A DNA stretch of 64,000 bases from Sapria himalayana (taxonomy: Eukaryota > Streptophyta > Magnoliopsida > Malpighiales > Rafflesiaceae): contig JAREIK010003344.1 of assembly GCA_029783825.1 (NCBI GenBank), positions 198,360 through 262,359 on the forward strand, in the 5' to 3' direction. The notes below the pieces were generated by a model. That model made no database searches. It saw only the letters and a list, made by a program, of their open reading frames with translations, and had not been told where the DNA came from. Each line of letters opens with the position of its first letter. Position 1 is the first letter of the stretch. A program made the translations under genes and the position numbers. Shown piece after piece: positions 52,191-63,777 of this stretch.

Positions 52191-53996
52191 AAAGATTGAC
52201 AGATAGATAGACATAAATATAGATAGATGTAAATATAAATAGATATATAGACAGATAGATAGACATATAGATTTTCAGATAGATGGACAGAAAGATAGAT
52301 AGATAGATAAAAAATAGATTGACAAATAGACTGATATATCGATAGGTAGATAGACAGATAGATAGAAAGATAAATAGACAAAGAGACAAATAGATAGACA
52401 GATAGATATATAGAAAAATTGACAGAGAGATAAATAGATAGATAGACAGACATATAGACAAATAGATACATAGAAAAATATATAGATAAATAGAAAGATA
52501 GATAGTAAGATAGATAGTCATATATATTGATAGATAGATTGATTGTTAGATATACTAACAGATAGACTGACTTATAGGCAAACATAAATATATATAGACA
52601 AATTGACAAACATATAGACAAACTTATAGATAGACAAACTTATAGATAGACAGATAGATAGTGAGACATATAGATAGAGAAATAGATAGTTAGACGTAAA
52701 GATAGATAGAAAGATGGATAGATAGATAGATAGATTGATTAATTGATTGTTAGGCACATATACAAATAGATAAATAGATAGATAAACATATCAATAAACA
52801 TATAGATAAATAGTCAGGTAGACTTTTAGATAGATTAATTGATAGACAGACAGATTGATTGATCGATTGATAGATTAATATATTGATTGATAAATATATT
52901 GAAAGATAGATAGAAAGGTAGATTGATAAAAAGATAGTTTGACAAATAAATATACATATAAATAGATATATTCATAGCCTTATCATATAGAAAAAGTGGC
53001 CAAAAAATAGACAAAGATATAGATAGATAGATAGATAAAAAGACTGATAGACAAATAGATAAATAGATAGATAGATAGATTGATTGATTAATTGATTGAT
53101 TTAAATAAATATATATAGTTAGACATAGAAAGATAAAAAAAATAGAAAAATAGATATAGAGAAATATAGAAAAATAAATAGACAAATAGATAGATAAAAA
53201 GAAAAATAGATTGATATATAGATAGATAGATATATAATTAGATAGACTGATAGATAGATAGATAGATTAATTGATTGATTGATTGATTGATTGATATGTA
53301 GATAGATAGATGTATAAAAAATAGATAGATATGTAGATAAATAGATAGATAGAAAAATAAATATATAGATAGATAGATAGATAGATAGGCAGATAAATAA
53401 ACAAAAAGATAGATAGATAGATAGACTGACAGATAAATTGATAGATAGATAGAAAAATAGACAAATATATACATAGATTGACACATAGATAGATAGATAG
53501 ATAGATTGATTGAAAATTAGATAGATAGATAGATAGATTGACATATTCAAAGATAGATAGATAAACAATTAGATTGACATATAGATAAATAGATAGATTG
53601 ATTGATTGACATATTAATAGGTAGAATGATAGACAGATTGGAAGATAGAAAAATAGATATATAGATAAATAAACAAATTAATAGAAAGATAATTAGACAG
53701 ATAGTTAGACAGATAGATCAACAAAATATTAGATAGATGCATAGAAAGATAGAGAGAGACAAATATATATATATATAGAAATAATAGACAAATAGATAAT
53801 AGATAGATAGATAGAAAGAAAAAAAGATAGATAGATAGAAAGACATACATATAGATAAACAGATATATAATCAAATAGATAGACAAATAGATAGATAGAT
53901 AAACAGACAGATAAAAAGATAGATAAATAGATAGATAGATAGACATATATATAGATAGATCATTAGACAAATACTTAGATAGATAGATATATAAAT

Positions 53997-54035
<39 letters not shown>

Positions 54036-55190
54036 GATACATAGACAAATAGATAGATAGACCAATAGATAGACAAAGAGATAGATAGATACACATATAG
54101 ATTTATTGACAGGCAAACATTTAGATAGATATACAGATAGAAAGTTAGATAGACAAATAGATAGAGAGATAGAAAAAAAATAAGATAGACATACAGATTA
54201 TTAAATAAATAGATAGATAGATATTTGATAGAAAGACACACAAATATTTAGAATGATAAAAAGATAGCTAGTTAAATAGATAACCAAATAGAAAGATTGA
54301 TAGACATACATATAGACAGATAGATATACACAAAAATACATATATAAGTATATAGATAGACAAATAGATAGATAGATAGACAGACAAACAGATAGATAAC
54401 TAGATAAATAGATATACAGATAGATAGACCAATAGTTAGATAGATCAATAGACAAACATATAGATAGATAAATAGATAGAAATATAAATAAACGTATAGA
54501 CAAACAGATAGACAGATAGAGAGATAGACAAAATAATAGAATGAAAATAAAAGATAGACAGATTGATATACAAATTGATAAATAGATTGATACATAGATT
54601 GATAGATAGATTGATAGACAGATTGATACCCAAATTGATAGGCATATAAAAAGATTGATAGATAGATAAAAAAAATATTAATAGAATATTAGGTAGATAG
54701 ATAGATAGATCGACAGATAGATAGCCATATAGATAGACCAATAAATAGATAGATACATAGACATGTAGATAGATAGAAAGATAGAAATATATATAGACAA
54801 ATAGATAAAAAGATAAAAGGATAGATAAATTTATAGACATATAGATAAAAAGAGAGATATAAAGAAAGATATATAGATAAAAATATAAATAGATAGATTA
54901 TTACATAAACAAATTAATAAATAGATAAATAGACTAATGATAAATAAATATACATAGATATAGATAGATAGATAGATAGATAGACAAAAGAATAAATAGT
55001 TAAATATACAGAAAGATAGACACACAGATAGACAGATAGATAGACAGACAGATAGACAGACATATGGATACATAGAGATAGACAGATATATACACAGATA
55101 GACAGACATATAGACCAATAAATAATTAGATAGATTAATGGACACAATTATAGTCATATTGACAAATAAATAGATAGACAAAATATAGAC

Positions 55191-55204
<14 letters not shown>

Positions 55205-55239
<35 letters not shown>

Positions 55240-55244
55240 GATAG
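55205..55244. repeat. Target-site duplication of the LINE, left copy
   Basis: An AT run ending ACACACATATAGATAG, identical to 62019-62058. The AT run continues further left, so the exact start of the duplicated target is ambiguous by slippage. Confidence 0.85.
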
Positions 55245-55338
55245 GTTTCGAAGGAACCGCGCCTCCTTCGTCTTCCTAGGGAAAGATTCTGCAATTTTTG
55301 TTGAGGAAGAAGTAAATTGCAAGCGAATTTTGAAGACA

Positions 55339-56667
55339 ATGGATTTCTTAGTTAATAAGAAATCATTTTCGGATTTTGTTAAGAGGAACGCGCCTCATTC
55401 GTCTTCCTCGGACACTCAAGAAAAAAAAAATATCGAGGAACCCTCGATATTTTTTTCTGCCGAAGACCTTCGAATGCTCTCTAAACCTCACAAGCACACA
55501 CTTGTGGGTAAATTCTCGCATGGTAGACCTCGTATTGATGATATCCGCTCCTTCTTTGAAGCTTTGAAGCTCAAAGCTTAGATTAAAATTCGGCTCATAG
55601 AAGATAAACACGTGCTGATACAACTACATTCCGAAGAGGATTTCCATCGTCTATGGTTGAAAGGCGTCTGGTATATCATGGGCTATCCCATGAGAATGTT
55701 CAGATGGACCCCTAAATTCACGACGAAGGAAGAATCCTCCTTGGCCCCGGTATGGCTGCTGTTTCCCATGCTTCCGATTCATATATTTGATAAGTATGCT
55801 TTATACCGTATTGCTTGTTTGCTTGGCTCTCCTCTTCTTCTTGATTGTGCTACTGCAACACTCTCTAGACCGAGTGTTGCACGTGTTTGTGTTGAGCTGG
55901 ACTTACAGAAACCATTACCCAATCGTATCTGGATTGGAACTATAGATGGAGGGGGATTTTGGCAACAAATCATTCCAGAATACCTACCTCCATTCTACTC
56001 TTGCTGCAAAAAGATGGGTCATGGTTTAGAAGCATGTTTAGTGAACAAGAAAAGAACAGATGATAAGCTAAAACAAGAGGAAAGAAAAATGGCAGTAGGT
56101 AGAAGAGGAGATTTGATTAGATATCAAATAAAACCACAGAATTCACACACTGCTCAATTAGAAATTCAGAATGGTAAGGTAGAAGAACTAAAATTAATTG
56201 AATATAACAAACCGAATATAGAAGATGAAAGGGCAGAAATAGAAGAGAGGAAGAGGAGGGAGTTGATTAGAAAAATTTCAGAATTAAATAAAAGAACTAG
56301 AGTTCAAATGAAAACTAATTTCCAAAAAAATAAAAGTTGGGCTGTCCTTGCTGAAGAGGACTCTGAGGAAGAATTTGAAATAAAAAGTTTGACCTCCCTC
56401 TATACGGATGTGGAGGAAAATGAACTAAAGCAAAGAACAACTAAAGATGATATAAATATAGATAATTCTAAAGCAAAACAAAAAATGGGAAATAAAGATT
56501 GGGCAATTGAGGAGTTAAAAATAATGGCTATCCAAGTAAATAGAGAATGGAAAGTGGAGAAAGGAGGAGAATTAAGCTCACTTAAAAAACCAAGGAAAAT
56601 GAAAAAACACTTAAATAAAATATATGAGACCAAATACACTACAGAGCGCAAGCTAAATCCATTAAGA
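55339..56667 (+). pseudogene. LINE ORF1-like region: DUF4283 and CCHC zinc knuckle
   Basis: The chosen start is ATG at 55339 (MDFLVNKKSFSDFV), as the first ATG after a 94-bp leader; an upstream in-frame TTG at 55330 is not needed. ORF1 proteins of plant LINEs bind the element RNA. An in-frame TAG at 55579 (codon 81) follows LKLKA; translation resumes IKIRLIEDKHVLIQLHSEED in the same frame. The DUF4283-like part (HRLWLKGVWYIMGYPMRMF) is followed by the knuckle FYSCCKKMGHGLEAC near 55993-56034. The pattern expected is C-x2-C-x4-H-x4-C; the first Cys position is Tyr (codon 55996-55998), although a neighbouring Cys is present. A Lys/Glu-rich linker with low-complexity charge follows. No stop separates it from the endonuclease, so ORF1 and ORF2 appear fused in one frame. 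Confidence 0.82.
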
Positions 56668-57357
56668 ATGTATAATTACATTTATTGGAATATAAGGGGA
56701 ATTGCAAACTCCCCTTCAAGGAATAGATTGAAAAAACTAATATACATGCATAAAATTAATCTTGTTTTAATAGCTAAACCGATGGTGGATAAAACTCAAC
56801 TAGAATACTATAAAACTATTTTAGGATTTAATCATGGTTACTCTAATAATAATGGTAAAATCTGGATATTGTGGAAAAATAATTTAGACATAAAAATATT
56901 AAAAGATACTAATCAATTAATAAACCTGAGTCTAAGTCAAAATGAAAATGAAATAATAACGATAGTTTATGCCAAAAATAAAAAAGAGGAGAGAAAAGAA
57001 TTATGGGAGGAAATGAGAAAAACTGCCTTAGAAAATAAGCCCTGGATAATAGGTGGAGACTTCAATACGGTTAGAAATTTTAATGAAAAGAAGGGTGGTA
57101 GATCACCAAATAAGAGAGGGATGGCTAAATTTAATGACACAATAAATAATACTAATCTAATAGAAGCCAAATTTAATGGCTCATCTTTCACATGGTGCAA
57201 TAACTGGAAAAAGAAGGGCACAATATGGGCTAGATTAGACAGGGTCTTATTTAACCTTAAATGGTTAGAACAGTTTGGCTCTAGAGAGGTTAATCATTTA
57301 AATAGATCCTGCTCTGATCACGGTCCATTATTGATTTCTGTTAAAAGAATAATTTAA
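56668..57357 (+). pseudogene. LINE endonuclease domain (exonuclease-endonuclease-phosphatase fold)
   Basis: This domain nicks the target strand to prime reverse transcription. Motifs in order are YIYWNIRGIANSPSRNRLKK (Asn metal ligand), LVLIAKPMV, WIIGGDFNTVRNF (catalytic Asp and Asn), FTWCNNWKKKGTIWARLDRV and NRSCSDHGPLLIS (catalytic Asp-His). In the second motif the usual Glu of the family (as in EPM) is Lys, codon AAA at 56776-56778, which should abolish metal binding. The frame is continuous with ORF1 and ends at TAA 57355-57357, after which IGSFKFQNSWCLHHEFL continues in the same frame, so this is a premature stop, not a natural end. Confidence 0.9.
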
Positions 57358-59752
57358 ACAATAGGTTCTTTTAAATTTCAAAATTCTTGGTGCTTACATC
57401 ATGAATTCTTGAATAAGATAAAGGACTCCTGGAATCTTGAGGTTTCAGGAAATCCGATTCAAATTCTAAATAATAAATTGAGTAGACTAAAGGTTGAATT
57501 AAAAAAGTGGAATAATGAAACATTTGGAAATATAATTAAAAATATAAAAGATGCAGAAGAGTTAGTACTAAAAAGTGAATTAGAATTTGAAACAGACCAA
57601 AGTATAATCAATAGAAGAACTCTTAGCAAGGCACAAGCGGAATTAAAATTAAAATTGTTAATGGAAGAAGCTTTCTGGAAACAAAAAGCAAAAATTAAAT
57701 GGTTGAAAGAAGGAGATAAAAACACAATTTTTTCAAAAAGTGGCTAAACTAAAATCTCAAAAACATAGAATTAGGGGAATAAAAAACAATGAAAATGTAT
57801 GGCTTGAAAAAGACTTAGATATAGAAAATTAATTTACAAAGTTTTTTGAGAACCACTTAGGTGGAATAAGAGAGCTAAAAGGTAACACACTTATACAAAA
57901 CATTGAGAATAAAATTTCTTCAGATGATAATAATATGCTAACAAAATTCCCTGAAGAAGAAGAAATTAGAAATGCAATTTTTAGTATGAATAAAGACAGT
58001 GCAGCTGGACCAGATGGTTGGAACAATTGCTTCTTTCAGGTTTGCTGGGAAATAATAAAAAAAGATTTAGAAAAAGCCATAAATAGTATATTCTGTGGAG
58101 CTGATATAGGTAAGAAATGGGGTAGTTTTCATTTAATTCTCATTCCGAAAGTGGAAAATCCACAGAAAGGAGAGGACTTTAGGCCAATTAGTCTTTGTAA
58201 TTCAATATATAAAATTTTAGACAAAATTCTACAAAATAGATTAGCATTGCTATTACCAAAAATTATTTCTGAAGAACAAATTGGTTTTATGAAAAATAGA
58301 TTGATTATGGATAATATCTGCTTGGCAAAAGAAATGTGCAGAGAAATAGGTACTAAAACAAAAGGTAATAATGTATTAATTAAGCTAGATCTTTCCAAAG
58401 CATTTGATAGAGTTGAATGGAGTATTCTCTGTTCAACGATGAGAAAAATGGGTTTCTCTGAGACATGGATAGATCTGATATACAGATGTATATCAATCAC
58501 ATGGGCGAGAATTATAACAAATGGGAAAGTAGGAAAGGAAATAAAGCCAGTTAGAGGTTTAAGACAAGGTGACCCGCTATCGCCATCACTATTTAATATT
58601 TATCTAGAACTCTTGATAGTTAATCTTAAAAATAAAATGTTAAATGGTCTTATAGGTACTTTTAGACAACCAAAAAACACACCCCTGGTAAGTTGTTTAG
58701 CATATGCAGATGATGTAATGATATTCACTAATGGATGCAGTAAATCATTAAGTAACCTGATAGATTTATTAAAATACATGGAGGAAGAAACAGGTCAAAA
58801 ATTAAACAAAATAAAATGTCAATATATGATATCTTATAAAGCCCCAACTGCATTATCACATAGAATTAAAAATATCACAGGTTTCTCTCACAAAAAACGA
58901 GAAATGATTTATTTAGGTTGCCCGATTTATGAAGGAAAGTTCAAGACAGAATACTTAGCACTTCTAATAAATAAATTAAAAAAGAAAATTGCAGGATGGA
59001 AAGTAGAATATCTAAGTATGGGGGGCAGAATAACCCTTATAAAATATGTTTTAGAAAGTTTAATAATGCATAATATTATGATCACGCAGCCTTCAATCAA
59101 ATTTATAAAAGAAATTGAAAAAGAATTAGCCAATTTTTTGTGGGGTAAAAAAGAGGGTAAACACAAACTTCATTGGAAAAAATGGAGAGATTTATGTTAT
59201 CCTTTCCAAGAAGCTGGTTTAGGCTTTGTCAACATCATTGACTTAGCCAAAGCAGGGGCTAGCAAGAGATGGTGGAATTTAAAAGAAAATGAAAGTTTAT
59301 GGTCTAAATTTATGCGGGCAAAGTACTGCATAAAGGATGACATTAATAAAATAAAAAATAAAAGTAGGAGTTCACAGGTTTTGAATCAAATGCTTAAACA
59401 AAGAGATTTAGTGGAAAATTACTCTAAACAGACGAAAAAAGGATGGAGATGGACCTTATCTCCGGAGGGCACATTTTCGCTTAAAACAGTGAAAAATATC
59501 TTAAGAAAAAAGAAAAAAGAACAAATATTATTTAAATGGGCTTGGAATAATGACAATCCACAAAAAATTAAAACTATTATGTGGAAAGTTTTATCTAATA
59601 TTATCCCAATTGATAATAATTTAAAGCAGAAAGGTATTCAACTAGTTTCTAGATGTGAATGTTGCTTAAATGAGATTGAAACATTAGATCACCTATTTTC
59701 AGAAGGGAAAGTAGCTGCAGAAATATGGAAAAGATTAGCATCAGAAATGTAG
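57358..59752 (+). pseudogene. LINE reverse transcriptase and zf-RVT
   Basis: After the stop at 57355 the first frame runs to 57747. A two-base loss next to the T run at 57728-57733 shifts it to the second frame, where a TAA at 57830-57832 interrupts before the long open part from 57935. Counting from Met at 57935: AAGPDGW at 23-29, FRPISL at 82-87, IKLDLSKAFDRVEW at 149-162 (catalytic Asp 152), GLRQGDPLSPSLF at 208-220 and AYADD at 256-260 (catalytic Asp pair). The reverse transcriptase core is therefore complete. The zf-RVT part (GWRWTLSPEGTFS at 503-515, CECC at 574-577, DHLF at 585-588) lacks the usual Cys after HLF, having Gly 591. A TAG at 59750-59752 ends this frame, and the same frame continues into RNase H. 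Confidence 0.92.
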
Positions 59753-60586
59753 ATAAAATATGAACATCTCCCTTTAAGTTGCAGGTTTAAAAAATGGTGT
59801 AATTCAAATGTTCCTAGCATGGCACAGAAATGGATTAAAAGCAATGTTCCACCAATAGTCATTTGGTGCATTTGGAAAGCTAGGAATAAAAGTAGATTCG
59901 AAGGGTATAATATGATGGTGGAAGATATCTGGAAAGAAATAAAAGAGGAAACAAGAAAAATTTCAGAGATATGCCCTATAAAAACACAAGGTTCAAAGAT
60001 GGATAAGGATACCTTACAGTTTTGGAACCTAAAAGAAAAACCACTTAAGCAGTTTAAAACAATTAGCATAAAATGGGAAAAACCTGCAAGAGGTGTGTTT
60101 ACCTTAAATACAGATGGTAGTTTCGATAGAGATATGGGCGAAGCTGGAGGAGGGGGAGCAATTAGAAACTCGGAGGGGAAGTTAATTTTAGCTTTCACTA
60201 GAAGATTGCAAGCATCATCGGCTTTACATGCCGAGATATTAGCACTAAAAGAAGGAATAAGAATATGTAAAAACTTAGATATCAAGAATGTAGATATTCA
60301 AATTGATTCAAAAATAGTTGTAAATCTAATTAAAATACAGTCAATTATGTGGAAATATGAAAATGAGATAGAAGAAATTCTACATGACATAAATTCATTA
60401 GATTTCACTATAAAACACATCTTCAGAGAAGCTAACGCTTTGGCTGATGCATTATCTAAAGATGGTAGGAAGAGAGGAGATCACGAGTATAAAGAAGATA
60501 ATTTACCAAAAAAGTATTTTGGTATTATAAAATTAGATAGCATGGATTTTCCTTATATTAGAAAAATTAAAAATAATAATTTTTAG
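59753..60586 (+). pseudogene. LINE C-terminal RNase H domain (RVT_3 type)
   Basis: RNase H removes RNA from RNA-DNA hybrids; many plant L1-type LINEs carry this type at the C-terminus. The frame continues from the reverse transcriptase frame after the stop at 59750; the first ATG is at 59819. Counting from that Met, the four acidic residues are all present: NTDGS (Asp 99), ALHAEILALKEGI (Glu 139), VDIQIDSKIVV (Asp 163) and REANALADALS (Asp 210). The natural stop TAG is at 60584-60586. The N-terminal part IVIWCIWKARNKSRFEG is the usual link between zf-RVT and RNase H. This domain could still be translated as a 255-residue protein, but nothing indicates that it is. Confidence 0.92.
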
Positions 60587-62018
60587 TTATAAGGATTTTC
60601 TTGTGTTTATTCTGGTATTCTATGTATGATGCTGAAACAGATTAAAGTTCATATCTTCATAGTCTCATCCTGGTCCTGAGGGATGTTGCTATGATGGTTG
60701 GGATACATTGTAGTACAGCTTGGTAAGACTGCAGGTTTAGGGGGCTCAAAAATACAGTACCACGGCAGGCTTTAGTAAGCAATGTTTCTGTTTTAAAAAC
60801 AGATATGAACTTTCTGCAGGTTTAGGGGTATTTTTTGCTTATTAAAACAGAAATATACTTTCATGCACTGCAGGTTGCTTATTAAAAAACAATAACACTG
60901 CAGGGGGCTCAAAATTACAGTACAGCTTCTGTTTTACAGCCTTATTAAAAAAAATGTACAGTAACATTGCAGGGCTAATTCGAAGGAGCAAGACGGGGTA
61001 TTTAATAATAGAGTAGATTATATATATGCATGTAGCTCTTTCTTGCAGGTAACTAAGTAGAGGAAAATGACATAAAGCTGGACGTAGTGCCTGCTGTCTT
61101 TTAGTTTTCTTTTCTTATTATAGGTGTATGGAGTCTGTTTTTTTAGAATGTTGTATTTTCTGGAAGTCTGTGTTATTTGATATAAGTAGAAGCTGTGTTT
61201 TTATGAAGTCTGTGTTATTTTAGAAAAGCTGGAAGTCTGTAAATTTTTAGTTGAGATGTGCTAAGTATGTAATTCATGTAAAGAAGCAATAGTAGAGTAA
61301 AGGAAGAACAAAGCTTAAAAAGCAAGGAGGGAGGCAGCCAAGCAGGGAACTCTTACAGCTTAAGATAGGGTTCAGAAATTTATTCTGAAGATCAACAAAA
61401 GGATACATTAATGATACATCCAAGGAGTCTGCTGTTGAATTTTCTAGTTTTTCTGGTTGGAATTTCCAGAAATTGATGGTAAATGGGTTTTCATCTTATA
61501 TGGATATGATGCCCTTGATTTTATGCAGGCTGGAATGTTTGTAGGATAAGCAGAAAAGTTAAGAGCTGCTGATTACCAAGCACATCTGGCAGAATATTTA
61601 TAGATACAAAGCAGAATTTAAAAGATGCAATGCTGATATTCAAGGCGGGATACTCTAAAAAAGCGATAGCATTCTAGCATTTCTCAAAGAGCAACATCAC
61701 AAGAAGAATTCCAAATCAAAGGTCTCACCTTACAAGACATGGAAGAGACATGGACTCTTGAAAAAGACTGCACTTATCTTTACTATACGAATAAAGATTC
61801 AGCCATGGTTTCATTAGAAAGAATTAACTTCTCAAAGCTTAAAGGAAGATCTCAAGACCTCAAAAACATTTCCCTTTAAATTTATATGCTTAGTTTGATC
61901 TAAATGTTAAAGATTTTCTTAAATATTGGGTGTAATAGGGATAAGGGTAGATGTTAGTTTGTAAAAATGGTATTCCTCCGCCAAAAGAGAGGGTTATAAC
62001 TAATAAATAACACTTAAA
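60587..62018 (+). other. LINE 3' untranslated region
   Basis: 1.4 kb without coding potential. At 60730-60960 it contains shuffled copies of CTGCAGGTTTAGG, GGGGCTCAAAA(A/T)TACAGTAC and TGCTTATTAAAA. The end AGAGAGGGTTATAACTAATA, then AATAACACTTAAAA, lacks a true poly(A) tail. Confidence 0.8.
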
Positions 62019-62053
<35 letters not shown>

Positions 62054-62058
62054 GATAG
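62019..62058. repeat. Target-site duplication of the LINE, right copy
   Basis: AT run plus ACACACATATAGATAG, the same as 55205-55244. Confidence 0.85.
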
Positions 62059-62438
62059 ACAAACAGATATACATATAGTACACAGATAGATTGATATACA
62101 GATAGACATCCATATAGACAGATAGATAGACAAATATATAAATATATTGATAGCTAGATAGATATATTAGTAGACAGATAGATAGAGAGATAGATAGTCA
62201 AATAGATAAAAAAATAGATAGATATATATATATATAGATAAATAGATAGATAGATTTATATATAGTTAGACTAAAAGATATATAGATTTATATATAGTTA
62301 GACTAAAAGATATATAGATAGATAGAGAAAGAGATAGATAGACAGACAGATAGTCAAATAGATAGAAAGACAAATAGATTGACAAATAGACAGACAGATT
62401 GATTGATTGATAGATATATAGATATATAGATTTTCACA
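62059..62438 (-). repeat. GATA array, block 5
   Basis: Continues block 4 after the LINE. A 32-bp tandem pair starting GATTTATATATAGTTAGAC lies at 62253 and 62285. It ends at the CACTA terminus. Confidence 0.9.
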
Positions 62439-62712
62439 CACTAAAATAAAAAGCCCAAATAGCTAGTGAAATTTGCTAGTTATGTTAGATTTTTCTGTCA
62501 TTAAAATATAATAATGATAGACTAATGATTGAAATTAGCTCAAGCTAAAGTCCTCGTCTCAAAATATTAATGAGAAAAAAAAATTATACAGCAAATTTTT
62601 TAACAATGAAAATTCTCTAGCTAATTATATATTTTTCCTTGGTAATTTTTAAGAAATTAAGAATATTAATTAAAAATTTTCAAATGATATGTACAAAAAA
62701 ATTTTTAGCTAA
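62439..62712 (-). mobile_element. Solo CACTA terminus (element C)
   Basis: The left border reads CACTAAAATAAAAAGCCCAA then ATAGCTAG, matching the inverted right end of element B (CACTATAACAAAAATTCCAA then ATAGCTA). Subterminal motifs TTAGCTCAAGCTAAAG, CTCTAGCTAATTA and TTTTTAGCTAAATT follow. The right side passes into GATA array without a second terminus, so only about 270 bp of one end remain. Orientation is the same as element A, judged from which end type it resembles. Confidence 0.78.
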
Positions 62713-63742
62713 ATTAAATAGATTGATATAAAGATTGATAGACTTATTGATAGAAAAATATATTTTTATATTGATAGATACATAGATAGGTATACAATTA
62801 GATAGATTGATAGATAGACATAAAAATAGACATATAGATATACAGATAAAAAGCGAGACAAACAAATAGGGAGACATATAGATAGACAGACAAATAGATT
62901 TATAGATAAATAGATAGATAGACAAATAGATAGATTGTTAGAAACATATATAGACAAATAGAAAGATACATAGATAGATAGATAGATATACATACAAATA
63001 GAGATAACAAATAGACACATAGATATACAATAGATAGTTAGACAAATGCAGAGACAGACAGCTAGATGGATGGATAGATGGATAGACAAATAAATAGACA
63101 AATATATAGGTAAACATATATATAAATAGATAGAAAGATTGATAAATAGGTCGATAGAAAGATAGATAGATAGAAACATAGACATATTGCAAATAGATAG
63201 ACAGATAGATAGGCAATTAGACAAATAGATAGATAAACAGATAGATATACAAATAGATAGTCAAAAAGAAAAATAGACAGAGATATAGAAAGATACACAG
63301 GTAGATTGATAGAAAGATAAATATTTAGATAGATATATAGATGGACAAATTGATAGATAGATTAATAAATAGATTAATAGATAGATTGATAGATAGATTG
63401 ATAAAAAAAGATAGATAGATGAATAGAAAGAATGAAAGATAAATAGATAAATAGACAGATAGATTAACATATGGACAGATAGATAACAAATAGATAGATA
63501 TTTAGATAAATAGAGAGATAGATAGATAGTCAAATAGACATACAAATAGACAAATAGATCAACAGATAAATAGATAGACATATAGATTAACAAATTGATA
63601 GTCAGAATATACAGATTGATAAGTAGATAACTTTATAGATATGGTGATAGATAGATAGATAGATAGATAGATTTATTAATAAATAGATTGATAGATTAAT
63701 TGATAGAAAAAAAGAAAGATTGATAAATAGAAAAATAGATAG

Positions 63743-63777
<35 letters not shown>

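Larger units (their letters stand above)
46129..55204 (-). repeat. Degenerate TCTA array on the minus strand (GATA on plus), block 4
   Basis: The array has the same variant vocabulary as blocks 1-3, reverse-complemented. Long stop-free Tyr-Leu-Ser-Ile frames accordingly move to the minus strand. It contains AT runs at 48443-48487 and 54000-54031, a short unique island at 46418-46481 and a CACTA fragment at 51438-51548. Confidence 0.95.
55245..62018 (+). mobile_element. Plant L1-type LINE (non-LTR retrotransposon) with RNase H, nearly full length, inactivated
   Basis: The order is short 5' leader, gag-like DUF4283 and zinc knuckle, AP-type endonuclease, reverse transcriptase, zf-RVT, RNase H and a 1.4-kb 3' UTR. 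It is flanked by a 40-bp direct duplication that includes the non-repetitive 16-mer ACACACATATAGATAG. No LTR is present and there is no long poly(A); the 3' end is AATAAATAACACTTAAAA. Coding is broken by stops at 55579, 57355, 57830 and 59750 and a frameshift at about 57727. Intact-looking duplication and largely intact domains suggest a moderately young insertion into the GATA array. Confidence 0.92.

Noticed and set aside
55363..55973. Minus-strand frames opposite the LINE ORF1
   Set aside because: Shadow frames of the plus-strand LINE coding region, without domains.
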